Made by a program: the position numbers and the translations under genes. The notes beneath the pieces were generated by a model. It saw only the letters and a program-made list of their open reading frames with translations, had not been told where the DNA came from and did no database searches. Below are positions 23,401 through 33,033 of a stretch of DNA of 53,840 bases, one piece after another. The stretch spans positions 1 to 53,840 of IMG/VR virus record IMGVR_UViG_3300025671_000087; one strand, written 5' to 3'. The DNA comes from a virus. Within the stretch, counting starts at the first letter, position 1; every line of letters begins with the position of its first letter.

Positions 23401-24716
23401 GGATTGGGACGACTTCGCCTAGTTATAATTTGGACATTCAGTCATCTGGTGCGGCGCAGGCTAGGATACAGTCTGCTTCAGGGTCGAATGCTGTTTTCAG
23501 AATTGAAACGGCGGGAACAACAGACGAAACAAAGATTTACTTTGGTAGTTCATTTGATAACGATCGTGGCCAAATTATATATGCCCACGCAAATAACTCT
23601 ATGCAGTTTAGAACTGATGCTGTAGAAGCCATGCGCATCGACAGCAGCGGTAATGTTGGCATTGGGACGAGTTCGCCTAGTTCTTTTACCAGCGCATCTG
23701 CACAAAATTTAGTTGTAGGTTCGGGTTCTGGAAATGCTGGAATGACCGTATACAGTGGAACATCATCTGTTGGCGGTTTAGCCTTTGCTGATGGAACGGG
23801 ATTGGGTAGCCACTATAGGGGTCTTTTGCAATATCTCCACGCATCCGATGCAATGCTTTTATATACATCTGAAATAGAACGTATGCGCATCGACAGCAGC
23901 GGTAACTTGCTGGTGGGGACTACGAGTTTTACAGGTACGTCGGGAGTTTCACTATCGGCAACGGGATATGTGTACGCAAGTTCAACAAATGATGTAGCTA
24001 TTTATGCAAATAGGGAAACCTCAGACGGCGACATTGCAGTGTTCCGCAAAGACGGCACCACTGTGGGGAGTATTGGGTCATACAGTGGCGTTGGTATGTA
24101 CGCTATGGCTCCGAACAATGGTGGATCGGGGCTGTTGTTCTATGATAATGCAGCACCAATTTATCCAATACAAAACGTAAGCGGCACAGCTACTATCTCA
24201 GATAATGTTTCTGATCTTGGTGCGGCAGTGCATCGCTTCAAAGACCTCTACCTCTCTGGCACTGCTTATGTAGGCGACAGAATATCTCACGATGGTGATA
24301 GCAATACTTATGTTGGTTTTACTAGTGACTCCGTTAATCTTTTTGCTGGTGGTGTTAGTGCCAACTTTACACCCAATGGCTTCTTCATCAATGATGGCTC
24401 TTTACGTGAAGATTATGATGCACTCTCTGGGACATCACCTACTTGTAACGTAAATACTGCTGCCGCATTTAGCCTGTCAATGGCAGGTAACACTACGTTT
24501 ACCTTTACAAGCCCAGCATCAGGATACTCTACAGGCTTCATCCTACAGTTAACAGGCTACACAGGTTATACAGTCACATGGCCTAGCTCAGTTAAGTGGG
24601 CAGGCGGTACTGCACCAGACGCACCCGCAAGTGCTGAAACTGACCTGTTAGTCTTCTGGACACGTGATGGTGGAACGACTTGGTATGGTGCTTTAGCTAT
24701 TGACGCTGCAGCATAA
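20448..24716 (+). CDS. Main tail fibre with VTGN repeats
   Basis: 1422 aa. The N-terminal part (about 1-125, including GGHKHDGSSTEGAYV) should attach to the tail. Then come many VTGN/VTGD units and repeats of the DINGGTIDGTTIGATTPAAATF type (about 140-400), GGTMSGDITMG...ATKGYVDT repeats (to about 640), a short Ala-rich coiled coil and DYRYLGAKASAPTTDNDGD-type domain. The last 750 residues carry GNVGIGTTSPS units and a compact C-terminal domain ending in WTRDGGTTWYGALAI. No S74 chaperone motif seen. Host recognition is the expected role. Confidence 0.8.
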   Translation: MAGYTRQSVADIIASAIIKAGPVNAEYNALRDAFAFSGGHKHDGSSTEGAYVPLIADVDAKNKVVVDTTNNRISFYSEVGGAAVEQVRIKDGAVVPVTDDDIDLGAVGAEFKNLYVDGVGYIDTLTVHENATVAGTLGVTGVLTATGGVVGNVTGNVTGNVTGDVTGDLTGDVTSTGTSTFATVDVNGGTIDGTTIGATTPAAATFSSATATTVDINGGTIDATVIGGTTPAAADFTTMDTTGNASVGGTFNVTGTSTFTGAMSAGSLTTTGNSTHATVDINGGAIDGTTIGASSAAAGTFTTVTTTGQATLATADINGGTIDGSVIGGTTPQAVTGTTITANTGFTGALTGNVTGNVTGNLTGNVTGDVTGDLTGNVTAATGTTTLNDLVVNGTVDFTSTALLNVSDPTADQHAATKIYTDTADALKLDKAGGTMSGDITMGGNTVTGLGTPSATSDAATKGYVDTSVAAVIDAAPAALDTLNELAAALGDDASFSTTVTNSIATKLPLAGGTMTGDITMGANAVTSTAAPTTDDELTRKGYVDTQDALKLNLSGGTMSGAIAMGTSKVTGLGDPTANQDAATKLYTDTQDATKLNLSGGTMTGDIVLGSNKATSTATPTANDDLTRKGYVDGILGSATAASASAAAAATSETNAATSETNAGNSAAAAAASYDDFDDRYLGAKASAPTTDNDGDALVTGALYWNSTSDELYIWSGSAWEQGSFTAGSLLANVVEDTTPQLGGDLDSNGNDILFGDSDKAIFGAGSDLEIYHDGSNSIVADVGAGGLFLSGSSYVAILNGDRSEYMFNGNVNGEVALYYDGSKKLATTSTGVDITGTLTSDGLDTSQAAKINSNTAEGVQLGGDATGSTLIGNLKNTSGRLTLQAPTSRSVVTQTNGAIDRMLVASNGDISFYEDTGTTPKFFWDASGESLTLNSTLKVEGGTTNGFLQASGSLFQLGASTASDLVVYTNNTEQMRITSSGNVGIGTTSPSYNLDIQSSGAAQARIQSASGSNAVFRIETAGTTDETKIYFGSSFDNDRGQIIYAHANNSMQFRTDAVEAMRIDSSGNVGIGTSSPSSFTSASAQNLVVGSGSGNAGMTVYSGTSSVGGLAFADGTGLGSHYRGLLQYLHASDAMLLYTSEIERMRIDSSGNLLVGTTSFTGTSGVSLSATGYVYASSTNDVAIYANRETSDGDIAVFRKDGTTVGSIGSYSGVGMYAMAPNNGGSGLLFYDNAAPIYPIQNVSGTATISDNVSDLGAAVHRFKDLYLSGTAYVGDRISHDGDSNTYVGFTSDSVNLFAGGVSANFTPNGFFINDGSLREDYDALSGTSPTCNVNTAAAFSLSMAGNTTFTFTSPASGYSTGFILQLTGYTGYTVTWPSSVKWAGGTAPDAPASAETDLLVFWTRDGGTTWYGALAIDAAA

Positions 24717-24751
24717 CTTATATAGAATAACTTATAAAGAGGTATAACACA

Positions 24752-25063
24752 ATGGCAATCACAACTACTTGGACAATCCCTACAGTAGAACGTAACTTAA
24801 GCGATGGTGGTATCACTGTCATTCATTGGCGCTGCCAAGCGTCAGACGGTGAAGGTAACACTTGGGATGCTGTAGGCACTACAAGTCACACACCTGACCC
24901 CAGCGCACCAGGATTCATCTCTTATGATGATGTAACTTTAGCTAACTGTTTAGGTTGGGCTAAAGCAAAACTAGACGTAGAAGCTATTGAAGCTAGCGTC
25001 ACAGCACAACTACAAAGCGTACTTACACCAGTGACAGCTAGTGGTACGCCTTGGAGCGATTAA
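24752..25063 (+). CDS. Small conserved phage protein next to the fibre
   Basis: 103 aa, beginning MAITTTWTIPTVERNLSDGG and with WAKAKLDVEAIEASV in the C-terminal helix. I recognise the pattern from other marine phage tail regions but not a function. GAGG ribosome site is 8 nt upstream. Possibly a fibre-linked structural or assembly protein. Confidence 0.6.
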   Translation: MAITTTWTIPTVERNLSDGGITVIHWRCQASDGEGNTWDAVGTTSHTPDPSAPGFISYDDVTLANCLGWAKAKLDVEAIEASVTAQLQSVLTPVTASGTPWSD

Positions 25064-25087
25064 CAACTACAACAAAGGAGAATCACA

Positions 25088-25312
25088 ATGGTAGAGAAAC
25101 AAACAAAAACCATTACGATTAACGACAAAGAATACACTGAAGATCAACTAACAGATCAACAGAAAGCTATTATTAACCACATTGCTGACTTGGATCGTAA
25201 GATGGGTTCCGCACAGTTTAACTTAGACCAGCTAACTGTAGGGCGTGATGCTTTTGTAGCAATGCTTAACCAGTCACTTGAACAAGCTGATACACCTGAC
25301 GTAAAAGAGTAA
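25088..25312 (+). CDS. Small helical tail-region protein
   Basis: 74 aa. A short beta start (KTITINDKEYTEDQL) leads to a long helix with a heptad-like pattern (IINHIADLDRKMGSAQFNLDQL). This layout is common in tiny proteins beside phage fibres, perhaps chaperones. AAAGGAG ribosome site. Confidence 0.6.
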   Translation: MVEKQTKTITINDKEYTEDQLTDQQKAIINHIADLDRKMGSAQFNLDQLTVGRDAFVAMLNQSLEQADTPDVKE

Positions 25313-25326
25313 GAGGGTAAACCTAG

Positions 25327-27378
25327 ATGTCTACAAGAGTAAGACAAGCTTTTCAAAGTGCAGCAGGTGCCGCTGGTGGTGGAGCCCTGAACGTAGAAGA
25401 TGTGTTCAGCACTTATTTATATACTGGCAATAGTGCGTCTCAGCCCATTAATAACGGGGTTGACCTTGCTGGACAAGGCGGGATGGTTTGGGCTAAGGCC
25501 AGAGATACATCTTACAACCACTTAATTTGGGATAGTGAAAGAGGTTCCACAAATGGAACAGCTTACGACATTCTTTTTCCTAATCTGAATAATGCTTCAA
25601 ATTCAGCAGCATCATATGGCGTAACTTCATTTAACAGCAACGGCTTCACTCTAGGCCCATCTGGTCAACAGTCTATTACTAACCAAGGTGGTGCGTCTTA
25701 TGGAGACATAGACTACGCCTCTTGGACATTCCGCAAAGCCCGTAAGTTCTTTGATGTGGTGACTTATACTGGCAATGGTACTTCTGGTCGTACTGTTAGT
25801 CACAACTTAGGATCAACCCCAGGTTGCATCATAATAAAAGGCACAAGTTCCAACTATGAATGGTCTGTTTATCATAGGGGAATAGACAGCACCGCCCCAG
25901 AAGATTACTTTACGTGGCTAAATCACACCTATGGTAGATTTGATAACACGGGCTATTGGAACGACACTGCGCCTACATCCACGCAATTTACTTTAGGTAA
26001 TAACGGAAATGTAAATGCTTCTGGGCAAACTTATGTAGCCTACCTATTCGCACACAACGATGGTAACGGTGGGTTCGGCCCTGATGGTGATGCTGATATT
26101 ATCAAGTGTGGGAGTTATACTGGTGGTTCTGGAAATACTGAGATTGATTTAGGCTTTGAGCCTCAGTGGTTAATGATAAAACGAACTGACAGCGCAGAAG
26201 ATTGGTTAATGCTTGATGTTATGCGTGGTTTAATTGTTAGCGGTGATGATGTTGCATCAACTGGTCAGAAAGATATTATGGCTAACACTAACGCAGCGGA
26301 GGCAACACCTGCTTATGCAGGAGTCAGTCCTCAATCAAACGGTTTTAAGGTTAGGTCTGGACTTGATGCTCTATATAGTGCCAATGGTGGAACCTACATC
26401 TACATCGCCATTCGCCGTGGCCCTATGGCTGTGCCTGAGAGTGCGACTGATGTGTTTAAGGCTTTGGCCTATACTGGCAATAATTCTTCACAAGACTTAG
26501 ACGTAGGCTTTCCTGTTGACACTGTTTTTATCCAAAACAGAACTAAAAACTACACTTATAACAACTGGGTGATTGATAGGATTAGAGGTCCGGGTAAACA
26601 ACTTTACACTGATATGACAAATAGTACTTCTTCTGATGGCAATTATAAGCACTTAGATAATAACTTTGGATTAGAGTTTACAGGTGCCGGCAACTTAAAT
26701 GGTGTTTATGGTGGCACTCCTGTGCCATATATTGGGTACTTTTATCGTCAAGCAGCTGGCTTCTTTGATGTCGTTGCTTACACGGGGACAGGCCAAGGTA
26801 GTAGATCAATAACACACAATTTAGGGGTTTCACCTGAGCTTGTAATCGTGAAGCAGCGAACAGCGTCAAGTAACTGGTTTACTTGGTGTTCTGAATTAGG
26901 AAACGATCATCATTTGTTCTTAAATGCTGTTACCGCAAAACAGAGTAGCGCATTGTATATGAGATCAGCGACTGACACTGCTTTCAACCTAGGTAACCAA
27001 GCTAGTGGTGTTGGAGTAAATTCATCTGGTGTTACTCACATAATGTACCTCTTCGCAAGCCTCCCCGGTATATCTAAGGTGGGGAGCTACACGGGTAATG
27101 GCGCAAGTCAAACTATCAACTGTGGCTTTACGTCAGGTGCAAGTTTTATAATGATAAAACGTACCGACAGCACGGGTAACTGGTATCAGTGGGACACAGA
27201 ACGTGGCATTGTTTCAGGAAATGATCCCCACCTTGGATATAATATCTCAGGGCCAACAGCAGAAAACTCTAGTTATGACAGTGTTGATCCGAATAATAGT
27301 GGTTTCAATGTAGTTCAAAACTCTGGTACAAACATTAACGTAGCTAACGCCACTTACATCTTCCACGCAATCGCATAA
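25327..27378 (+). CDS. Second tail fibre / receptor-binding protein with YTGNG repeats
   Basis: 683 aa. About six repeats of one beta unit, each with YTGNG-type turn, a hydrophobic HNLG or LGF strand and a V-I-V/M-I-K strand: e.g. FFDVVTYTGNGTSGRTVSHN, SYTGGSGNTEIDLGFEPQWL, AYTGNNSSQDLDVGF, VVAYTGTGQGSRSITHNLG and SYTGNGASQTINCGF. Such repeats occur in marine-phage distal fibres. It lies after the main fibre and before a chaperone-like gene, so binding to the cell surface is likely. Confidence 0.7.
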   Translation: MSTRVRQAFQSAAGAAGGGALNVEDVFSTYLYTGNSASQPINNGVDLAGQGGMVWAKARDTSYNHLIWDSERGSTNGTAYDILFPNLNNASNSAASYGVTSFNSNGFTLGPSGQQSITNQGGASYGDIDYASWTFRKARKFFDVVTYTGNGTSGRTVSHNLGSTPGCIIIKGTSSNYEWSVYHRGIDSTAPEDYFTWLNHTYGRFDNTGYWNDTAPTSTQFTLGNNGNVNASGQTYVAYLFAHNDGNGGFGPDGDADIIKCGSYTGGSGNTEIDLGFEPQWLMIKRTDSAEDWLMLDVMRGLIVSGDDVASTGQKDIMANTNAAEATPAYAGVSPQSNGFKVRSGLDALYSANGGTYIYIAIRRGPMAVPESATDVFKALAYTGNNSSQDLDVGFPVDTVFIQNRTKNYTYNNWVIDRIRGPGKQLYTDMTNSTSSDGNYKHLDNNFGLEFTGAGNLNGVYGGTPVPYIGYFYRQAAGFFDVVAYTGTGQGSRSITHNLGVSPELVIVKQRTASSNWFTWCSELGNDHHLFLNAVTAKQSSALYMRSATDTAFNLGNQASGVGVNSSGVTHIMYLFASLPGISKVGSYTGNGASQTINCGFTSGASFIMIKRTDSTGNWYQWDTERGIVSGNDPHLGYNISGPTAENSSYDSVDPNNSGFNVVQNSGTNINVANATYIFHAIA

Positions 27379-27422
27379 CTGCATACGCAATATAATCAAG
27401 GTCATACAAGGAGTATCAACTA

Positions 27423-27926
27423 ATGACTGAATATCGTGATCGCACAACTGGTGAGCTTAAATCTCAAGGCCAGTTACGCAAAGAAAACCCTAACATGTCT
27501 ATGCCTAAAGTGTGGACAAGTAATGTGTTTGACGCACTGAATGTAGACCCTGTGCTTCGTGCGCCTAAACCTACGGATGGCATTGGTGCATATCAATCAG
27601 TACGCCGCAATGGTGTAGTGCAGGATGCTAATAACAACTGGGTTGAGGCATGGCAGATAGCTGATATGTTTGCTGACACAACTGAGGATGGTGTAACAAC
27701 CACTAAAGCTGAACATGAAGCAGCATATCAAGCACAGCTAGACAGTAGTGCAGCAGAAAGTAACCGCACACAGCGTGACCGCTTGATTGGTGAAACAGAC
27801 TGGTGGGCATCTTCTGATCTCACTATGACTGCTGAACAAACAGCATACCGTCAAGCACTGCGTGACATCACAAGCCACGCTAACTGGCCCCACTTAGATG
27901 AGGCTGACTGGCCTACTAAACCATAG
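27423..27926 (+). CDS. Tail fibre assembly chaperone-like protein
   Basis: 167 aa. The C-terminus RDRLIGETDWWASSDLTMTAEQTAYRQALRDI...WP matches the signature of phage tail-assembly chaperones (DW...YRQALRDI...P.WP). The N-terminal two thirds is not recognised. Located after two fibre genes, so it probably helps fold or attach them. Confidence 0.7.
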   Translation: MTEYRDRTTGELKSQGQLRKENPNMSMPKVWTSNVFDALNVDPVLRAPKPTDGIGAYQSVRRNGVVQDANNNWVEAWQIADMFADTTEDGVTTTKAEHEAAYQAQLDSSAAESNRTQRDRLIGETDWWASSDLTMTAEQTAYRQALRDITSHANWPHLDEADWPTKP

Positions 27927-27936
27927 AGTGTAGGTT

Positions 27937-28191
27937 ATGTCTGACATTAAACTTACAGCAGATGAAATAGAAGATATGCTAGATCGTGCAGCTAGACGTG
28001 GGGCAAAGGAAGCTTTACGTTCTATTGGACTGTTAGATGATCAAGCACAAAAAGACATTACCGAAATGCGTAGCTTACTAGAAGCGTGGCGAGATACCCG
28101 TAAAGGTATCTGGACTACAGTAGTAAAAATAACCACTGTCGCCGTACTGACGTTTATTGCAGGCGCAGTATACATGGCAATGGATAAGTAA
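27937..28191 (+). CDS. Small coiled-coil protein with C-terminal membrane helix
   Basis: 84 aa. Helical N-terminus (ADEIEDMLDRAARRGAKEAL), then SLLEAWRDTRKG and a membrane helix at about 62-80. It resembles small alphaproteobacterial phage/GTA proteins (DUF6127-like) and the hemolysin XhlA topology. Function unknown. Confidence 0.6.
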   Translation: MSDIKLTADEIEDMLDRAARRGAKEALRSIGLLDDQAQKDITEMRSLLEAWRDTRKGIWTTVVKITTVAVLTFIAGAVYMAMDK

Positions 28192-28202
28192 GGACTCAAA
28201 AG

Positions 28203-31200
28203 ATGGCCAGCAATTTAAATAACGTAGAGAAACTACTTGTCAGTTCGCACGGGTTTACAGATAACGGGGACGGTACAGTAACTGCTCCTAGCGGAGCTTT
28301 GTATGATGGCGAACAGGGTGGCTATTACACTGCTACGGGCGCATCACCCGTATTAAATACTGGTCCTGGTAGTGCCATCGAAAACCTTGCAGATTTAACA
28401 TATTTGTCGCAGAATACTGGCGTATCTAGTGCAGTACTAAATGCAGCTTACGAGTCTGTAGGCATTGATTCAAGTGATCCTTTTGCTTTTGGCGAGGCGC
28501 ATAAGCTCCTTAGGAACAATGGGTATAAACCAGGTGAAAATATTGGGTTCTACGGAAGCAATCAAGCAGTTGATGAGGGTGCTAAACTTCTTCAACAACG
28601 TTGGCAAGAAGCTCCTACTGAGGAAGAATTGGCTGAAGCTGGCCTAAGTGGGATGACTGTTATTAACAGTAATACTGCTAACAGTGAGTGGCTTACTAAT
28701 GCTTTGGCGGCTAGTAACATTGATACGAATAAAACAAATGCTATAACTGGCCAAAAAGCTGACTACTCCGATCTAGACGGGCGGTTAAAAGACAACTCTT
28801 ATTGGGGTTCTAAAATTAACGAATTTGGATCCTACGACAATGCTACTCTTGATATGATGGAGTGGGAAGAGTTGAAAAAGAAAATGGAGGAAACTACTCC
28901 TGGGGGTTCTGGCAACAATGCTACAGGTATTGTTACCGGAGGTACTGCAACTGACTCTGGTGCAGGTGGAATTTCTGGTGGGTTTACTGCAGATTCAAAT
29001 ACTCTAGACATTCCAGATTCTGCAGTGTTACCCACATTTACTGGTGGTGTATCTCAAGTAAGTCCTGGTGCTTCTGGTACTTACACAGTACCTGCTCAGA
29101 CTTTTGAAGATAATATTACAAACCAAGTTAAAGACTTTAAAGATAGGGCTGTAGAACAGCAACAGTTTTACCAGCCACAAACTATAGCAGAAAAAGAAGC
29201 TGCAGGTCAGGATGTATCTTCGTATGCATTAAGTCAAAAGCTGTACCGTAATCCTAGTACTGGCCATCAAATATTTATTCCGTTTCAAGGTAGTCAACCA
29301 CTGCAAGCAGTTCCTGCAGGTTACTACGAAGTAAATCAGCAGACGGGTACTATGGGTACTGGTGTCTTTAATCCTATTACAGCTGGTGGTAATACGTTTA
29401 CTGGTGCCAACACTGGCGGGGTAATTCAGGGTTATTCTGGAGAAGATGGCTCAGTAGTTTCTCCTAATCCGAATCCCATTGATCCTAATCAAATCTACGG
29501 TGATGTAAGTTTTACTGACCCTGTAACTGGCCAAGTAATTACACAAACTCCTGAAGAATATTTTCAGTCTCTAGCTAACAAACAAGCACAAGCTACGTTT
29601 AACCCTGCTACCTCTGTAGCAATGCCTGGTGTATCTACTATGGCAGAGCTAGGTTATGAATACAATGCTGATGGTACAGTTAAGTTAGACCCAGCTACTG
29701 GTCAACCTATGACAAAAGAGTTAATGCCTGGGACTGTCTTAGAGTCTACTGCAGGTCAAGCTCAAGCACTGGCCCCTGTGATTGGTAAAAGGCAAGCTAC
29801 AGATGCTTCAGGTAATCTTATGTTCGATACTGCAGGTCAACCTATTATGGTTGGTGCAGACCCTGCACAAGTAGGTCAAGTAGTTCAAGCTAAAGGTCCA
29901 GGAACCCCTGCAATGTATGACGAAGCAGGTAACCTTCTTTCAGAAGCAGTGGACATTCCTGGAGCAGCTCAAGTAGGTCTAACTACTGCAGCACCTGGAA
30001 TAGCTACACAGCTTCAAGGTGGTACTACAACTAACTACCAGGGTATGGCCGATGCTGTAGCAGGAGCTAACTGGGATGTTACGACTGGTACATTTAATAT
30101 GAACGGTCAGACATTTACTCCAGATCAGTTTATTGCAGCTAATAACTTAAATATTGGTGATTACTTAACCACTACTGGTGGTCTACAAGCTGCTCAGTTA
30201 TCTGACCTAACTCAAACAATTACAGGTCAAACAGATTATACTTCCTCAGTATCGGATCTTACAGCTGAAACAGGTTCATCCCAGACTGTAGCTGATGTCG
30301 CAGGTGAAGCCGGTCTACCCACTCGTACACTGCAGACAGGTCCAAATGGAGAGGTTATTACGGGTACTGGTGTAGACCAAGCTGCAGTTCAACAGGCCTT
30401 TGGTACTGGTGAAGTAGCTGCTGCATCTGTTCAAGATGAACTAGCAGGTCTTATGGCTCAATTCGAAGGTGGTGATACACCTGCATGGGCTGCAGGATCA
30501 ATGCGTAAAGCATCTCAAATGCTTGCAGCTAGAGGTCTTGGTGCTTCGTCTATGGCAGGTCAAGCAGTTATTCAAGCTGCTATGGAAGCTGCTCTACCTA
30601 TTGCTCAGATTGATGCTGGTAACAAACAGCAGATGGCTCTATTTAAAGCAGAGCAAAGAGCTAAGTTCTTAGGTCAAGAGTTTGATCAAGCCTTCCAAGC
30701 TAAAGTACAAAATGCAGCCAGAGTTTCTGAGATTGCTAATATGAACTTTAGTGCAGAGCAACAAATTGCTTTGGAAAACTCTCGTGCTGCAAACACTATG
30801 GATTTGCAAAACTTGAGCAACAAGCAAGCCCTCGTTATGTCTGAAGCTGCTGCACTATCTCAACTTGAGATGGCCAGCCTAAATAACCTACAACAAGCTC
30901 AAGTACAAAATGCGCAGAACTTCTTGCAGCTTGACATGGCTAACCTTAGCAACAATCAATCTACTGCACTGTTTAAAGCACAGCAAGTTAGCAATGCAAT
31001 GCTCAGTGATGCAGCTCAGGCTAATGCCTCTGCACAATTTAATGCCACAAGTACAAACCAAACTAACCAGTTCTTCTCAAACCTTGCAGCTCAAGTATCA
31101 CAGTTCAATGCAGCACAACAAAATGCTATTACTCAGTTTAATGCTGAAGAAGCTAATGCAATTCTTGAATTTAACTCTGCACTGCAAAACCAACGTGAGA

Positions 31201-31583
31201 TGTTTAATGCTCAAAACTACCTAGCAGTGGCTCAGGCTAATGCTCAGTGGAGACAGAACATCAACACTTCAAACACAGAAGCACAGAACATTGCTAGCCT
31301 CACCTATGCTAAAGAGGTAAATGGACTTACCCAAAAAGCTATAGATGACTACTGGCAAAAAGAAAGAGATATTATGTCCTATGCCTTTGCACAGTCTGAA
31401 GGTGCTGCTGATAGAGCACTCAAGATCCTTCTTGGTGAACAAAGCTTAACATCAATTAGAGAGCAGCTAGAGTTTAAAGAAGAAGAAAATAAAGCTGAGT
31501 TCTGGTCAGATCTGTTGTTTGGTGATCAAGGCTTTAGTGACGTCTTTAAAATGAAAGCTAAAAAAGAAGAAGAAGGAGCTTGA
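28203..31583 (+). CDS. Large internal virion/ejection protein, Ala/Gln/Asn-rich
   Basis: 1126 aa. The N-terminal 350 residues are mixed; GYSGEDGSVVS at 410-420 echoes the 11617 protein. A long region follows (about 430-740), then a C-terminal third that is almost all helix, rich in Ala, Gln and Asn with repeats such as LQLDMANLSNNQST and AAQQNAITQFNAEEANAI. This low-complexity helical style is typical of proteins carried inside marine podovirus heads and injected with DNA. No enzyme motif seen. Confidence 0.6.
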   Translation: MASNLNNVEKLLVSSHGFTDNGDGTVTAPSGALYDGEQGGYYTATGASPVLNTGPGSAIENLADLTYLSQNTGVSSAVLNAAYESVGIDSSDPFAFGEAHKLLRNNGYKPGENIGFYGSNQAVDEGAKLLQQRWQEAPTEEELAEAGLSGMTVINSNTANSEWLTNALAASNIDTNKTNAITGQKADYSDLDGRLKDNSYWGSKINEFGSYDNATLDMMEWEELKKKMEETTPGGSGNNATGIVTGGTATDSGAGGISGGFTADSNTLDIPDSAVLPTFTGGVSQVSPGASGTYTVPAQTFEDNITNQVKDFKDRAVEQQQFYQPQTIAEKEAAGQDVSSYALSQKLYRNPSTGHQIFIPFQGSQPLQAVPAGYYEVNQQTGTMGTGVFNPITAGGNTFTGANTGGVIQGYSGEDGSVVSPNPNPIDPNQIYGDVSFTDPVTGQVITQTPEEYFQSLANKQAQATFNPATSVAMPGVSTMAELGYEYNADGTVKLDPATGQPMTKELMPGTVLESTAGQAQALAPVIGKRQATDASGNLMFDTAGQPIMVGADPAQVGQVVQAKGPGTPAMYDEAGNLLSEAVDIPGAAQVGLTTAAPGIATQLQGGTTTNYQGMADAVAGANWDVTTGTFNMNGQTFTPDQFIAANNLNIGDYLTTTGGLQAAQLSDLTQTITGQTDYTSSVSDLTAETGSSQTVADVAGEAGLPTRTLQTGPNGEVITGTGVDQAAVQQAFGTGEVAAASVQDELAGLMAQFEGGDTPAWAAGSMRKASQMLAARGLGASSMAGQAVIQAAMEAALPIAQIDAGNKQQMALFKAEQRAKFLGQEFDQAFQAKVQNAARVSEIANMNFSAEQQIALENSRAANTMDLQNLSNKQALVMSEAAALSQLEMASLNNLQQAQVQNAQNFLQLDMANLSNNQSTALFKAQQVSNAMLSDAAQANASAQFNATSTNQTNQFFSNLAAQVSQFNAAQQNAITQFNAEEANAILEFNSALQNQREMFNAQNYLAVAQANAQWRQNINTSNTEAQNIASLTYAKEVNGLTQKAIDDYWQKERDIMSYAFAQSEGAADRALKILLGEQSLTSIREQLEFKEEENKAEFWSDLLFGDQGFSDVFKMKAKKEEEGA

Positions 31584-31585
31584 TC

Positions 31586-32449
31586 ATGGCTTATAATGTA
31601 CCTTATCTCAAATACCTTCAAAATTTACGAGAGTCTCCTAACAAGTACTCAGCTTTACAAGCATCTCCTGCGAGGGGGATTCTTAGTAAGCCTATGAAGG
31701 CAAACCTAGAGGTTTATGATGATGACCCTCTTGAAGTGCAGAGAGATCTTATCCAAAGAATTAAAATGGACGATGAGACAAAGTATAGTATGATGGATGA
31801 TATGAATACTTCCAGAGCACTTACAGATGAAGCTGGTAATCCTGTTACCCTTCAAGAAGCTCTTGATGCAGAGGAGGCTGAGACAGTAAGTCCTCCTTCA
31901 GGTGGTCTGATGTCTCCTGCAGAAGCAGAGGCAGCTCCTGAAGTAGATCCTACACCCCCAGGTTCTTACACAGATGATGCAGAACTTGGAGCCTACTCCA
32001 ACACCATTGCTATCTTGCAAGATGACACTGAGTTTATGACTCAATTAGCTAGTATGACTGAGAAGTACCCAGGACTTACAGAACGTGAGATCTTTCTAGT
32101 TGCTGCCAAAGAAAGTAGTGTAGGAACTAACATGGGTTCTGCAGGTAATATGTTTCAGATCCTAGGTACACCAGCCCAAGAAGCTGGAATTGACTTGAAG
32201 AAACTTAATAAATCTGGTAATATGACGGATCATCTAAAGGCACTAGAAAAGTACCTGGATCGTTGGGACTACGATGGTAGTGCACCACTAGGACTTCTTG
32301 TTGCTGCACCTGGTTACAGAGATGCTGCACCCGATACTGTCGTTTATGAAAAGGGTAGCAAACAACTTAAGAAAAATCCTGGTTGGGCAGGAGCAGATGG
32401 TAATGCCACAGTGGCAAGCATCACAGAATTTTATAGGGGCCAAGAATAA
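31586..32449 (+). CDS. Virion lytic transglycosylase-like protein
   Basis: 287 aa from ATG 31586, which has AAGGAG 7 nt upstream; a TTG at 31580 is less likely. A Pro/Glu-rich linker (about 95-130) precedes an SLT-like domain: FLVAAKESSVGTNMGSAGNMFQI has the catalytic-type glutamate E176 and the SxGxxQ-like turn, and YLDRWDYDGSAPLGLLVAAPG follows. It probably cuts peptidoglycan during DNA entry. It ends exactly where the next gene starts. Confidence 0.7.
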   Translation: MAYNVPYLKYLQNLRESPNKYSALQASPARGILSKPMKANLEVYDDDPLEVQRDLIQRIKMDDETKYSMMDDMNTSRALTDEAGNPVTLQEALDAEEAETVSPPSGGLMSPAEAEAAPEVDPTPPGSYTDDAELGAYSNTIAILQDDTEFMTQLASMTEKYPGLTEREIFLVAAKESSVGTNMGSAGNMFQILGTPAQEAGIDLKKLNKSGNMTDHLKALEKYLDRWDYDGSAPLGLLVAAPGYRDAAPDTVVYEKGSKQLKKNPGWAGADGNATVASITEFYRGQE

Positions 32450-33033
32450 TGATTTTTGACAGAGTACAACCAGGGTTCTCCCTAACTCAAGAGCCAAAAG
32501 GTGCTCCTTTTGAGAATCCACCGGACATTACAGACCCCGAAGAAGCAGCAATGTATCACCTAGATAAGATGAACAATGCAGATGCTTTCGAAGATATTAG
32601 CTATTTTTTGGAAAAAGGTATTGATATTCCTACTTTGGTCCAGGGTATACTTCGCAATGCTGTGTTCCAAGGTGTGCATAGTATTGATGTAAGTCTTATT
32701 GTTGCTCCCACACTGCACGAATTTATCAAAGATATTGGGGATATAACGGGGGTAGACTACGATGAGGGTATTAGTAATGACGGGGATAGAGCTGTTATTC
32801 GTTACCAACGTAACGTAGCTCGTGCAGAAAAGATGCTTAAAAAACTTGGTGTAAGTGCTGAGAGAACCATGTCTGGTGAAGAGACAGAAGAAGACGATGA
32901 CATGAAAAATCAGATGGAAGCTATGATAGTAGCTGACGCAGAGGAAAAACCTATGGAAGGGGTTGCTCCAGAAGAGACTGCAGAGGCACCGATGGAAGAG
33001 CTAAAAGGTTTAATGGCTAGGAGTGCAGGATAA
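32449..33033 (+). CDS. Conserved internal virion-region hypothetical
   Basis: 194 aa. A helical core (about 35-120; ISYFLEKGIDIPTLVQGILRNA) with an acidic, Met/Glu-rich C-terminal tail. No recognised domain. It overlaps both neighbours by a single base inside the ejection-protein cluster, so a virion role is likely. Confidence 0.55.
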   Translation: MIFDRVQPGFSLTQEPKGAPFENPPDITDPEEAAMYHLDKMNNADAFEDISYFLEKGIDIPTLVQGILRNAVFQGVHSIDVSLIVAPTLHEFIKDIGDITGVDYDEGISNDGDRAVIRYQRNVARAEKMLKKLGVSAERTMSGEETEEDDDMKNQMEAMIVADAEEKPMEGVAPEETAEAPMEELKGLMARSAG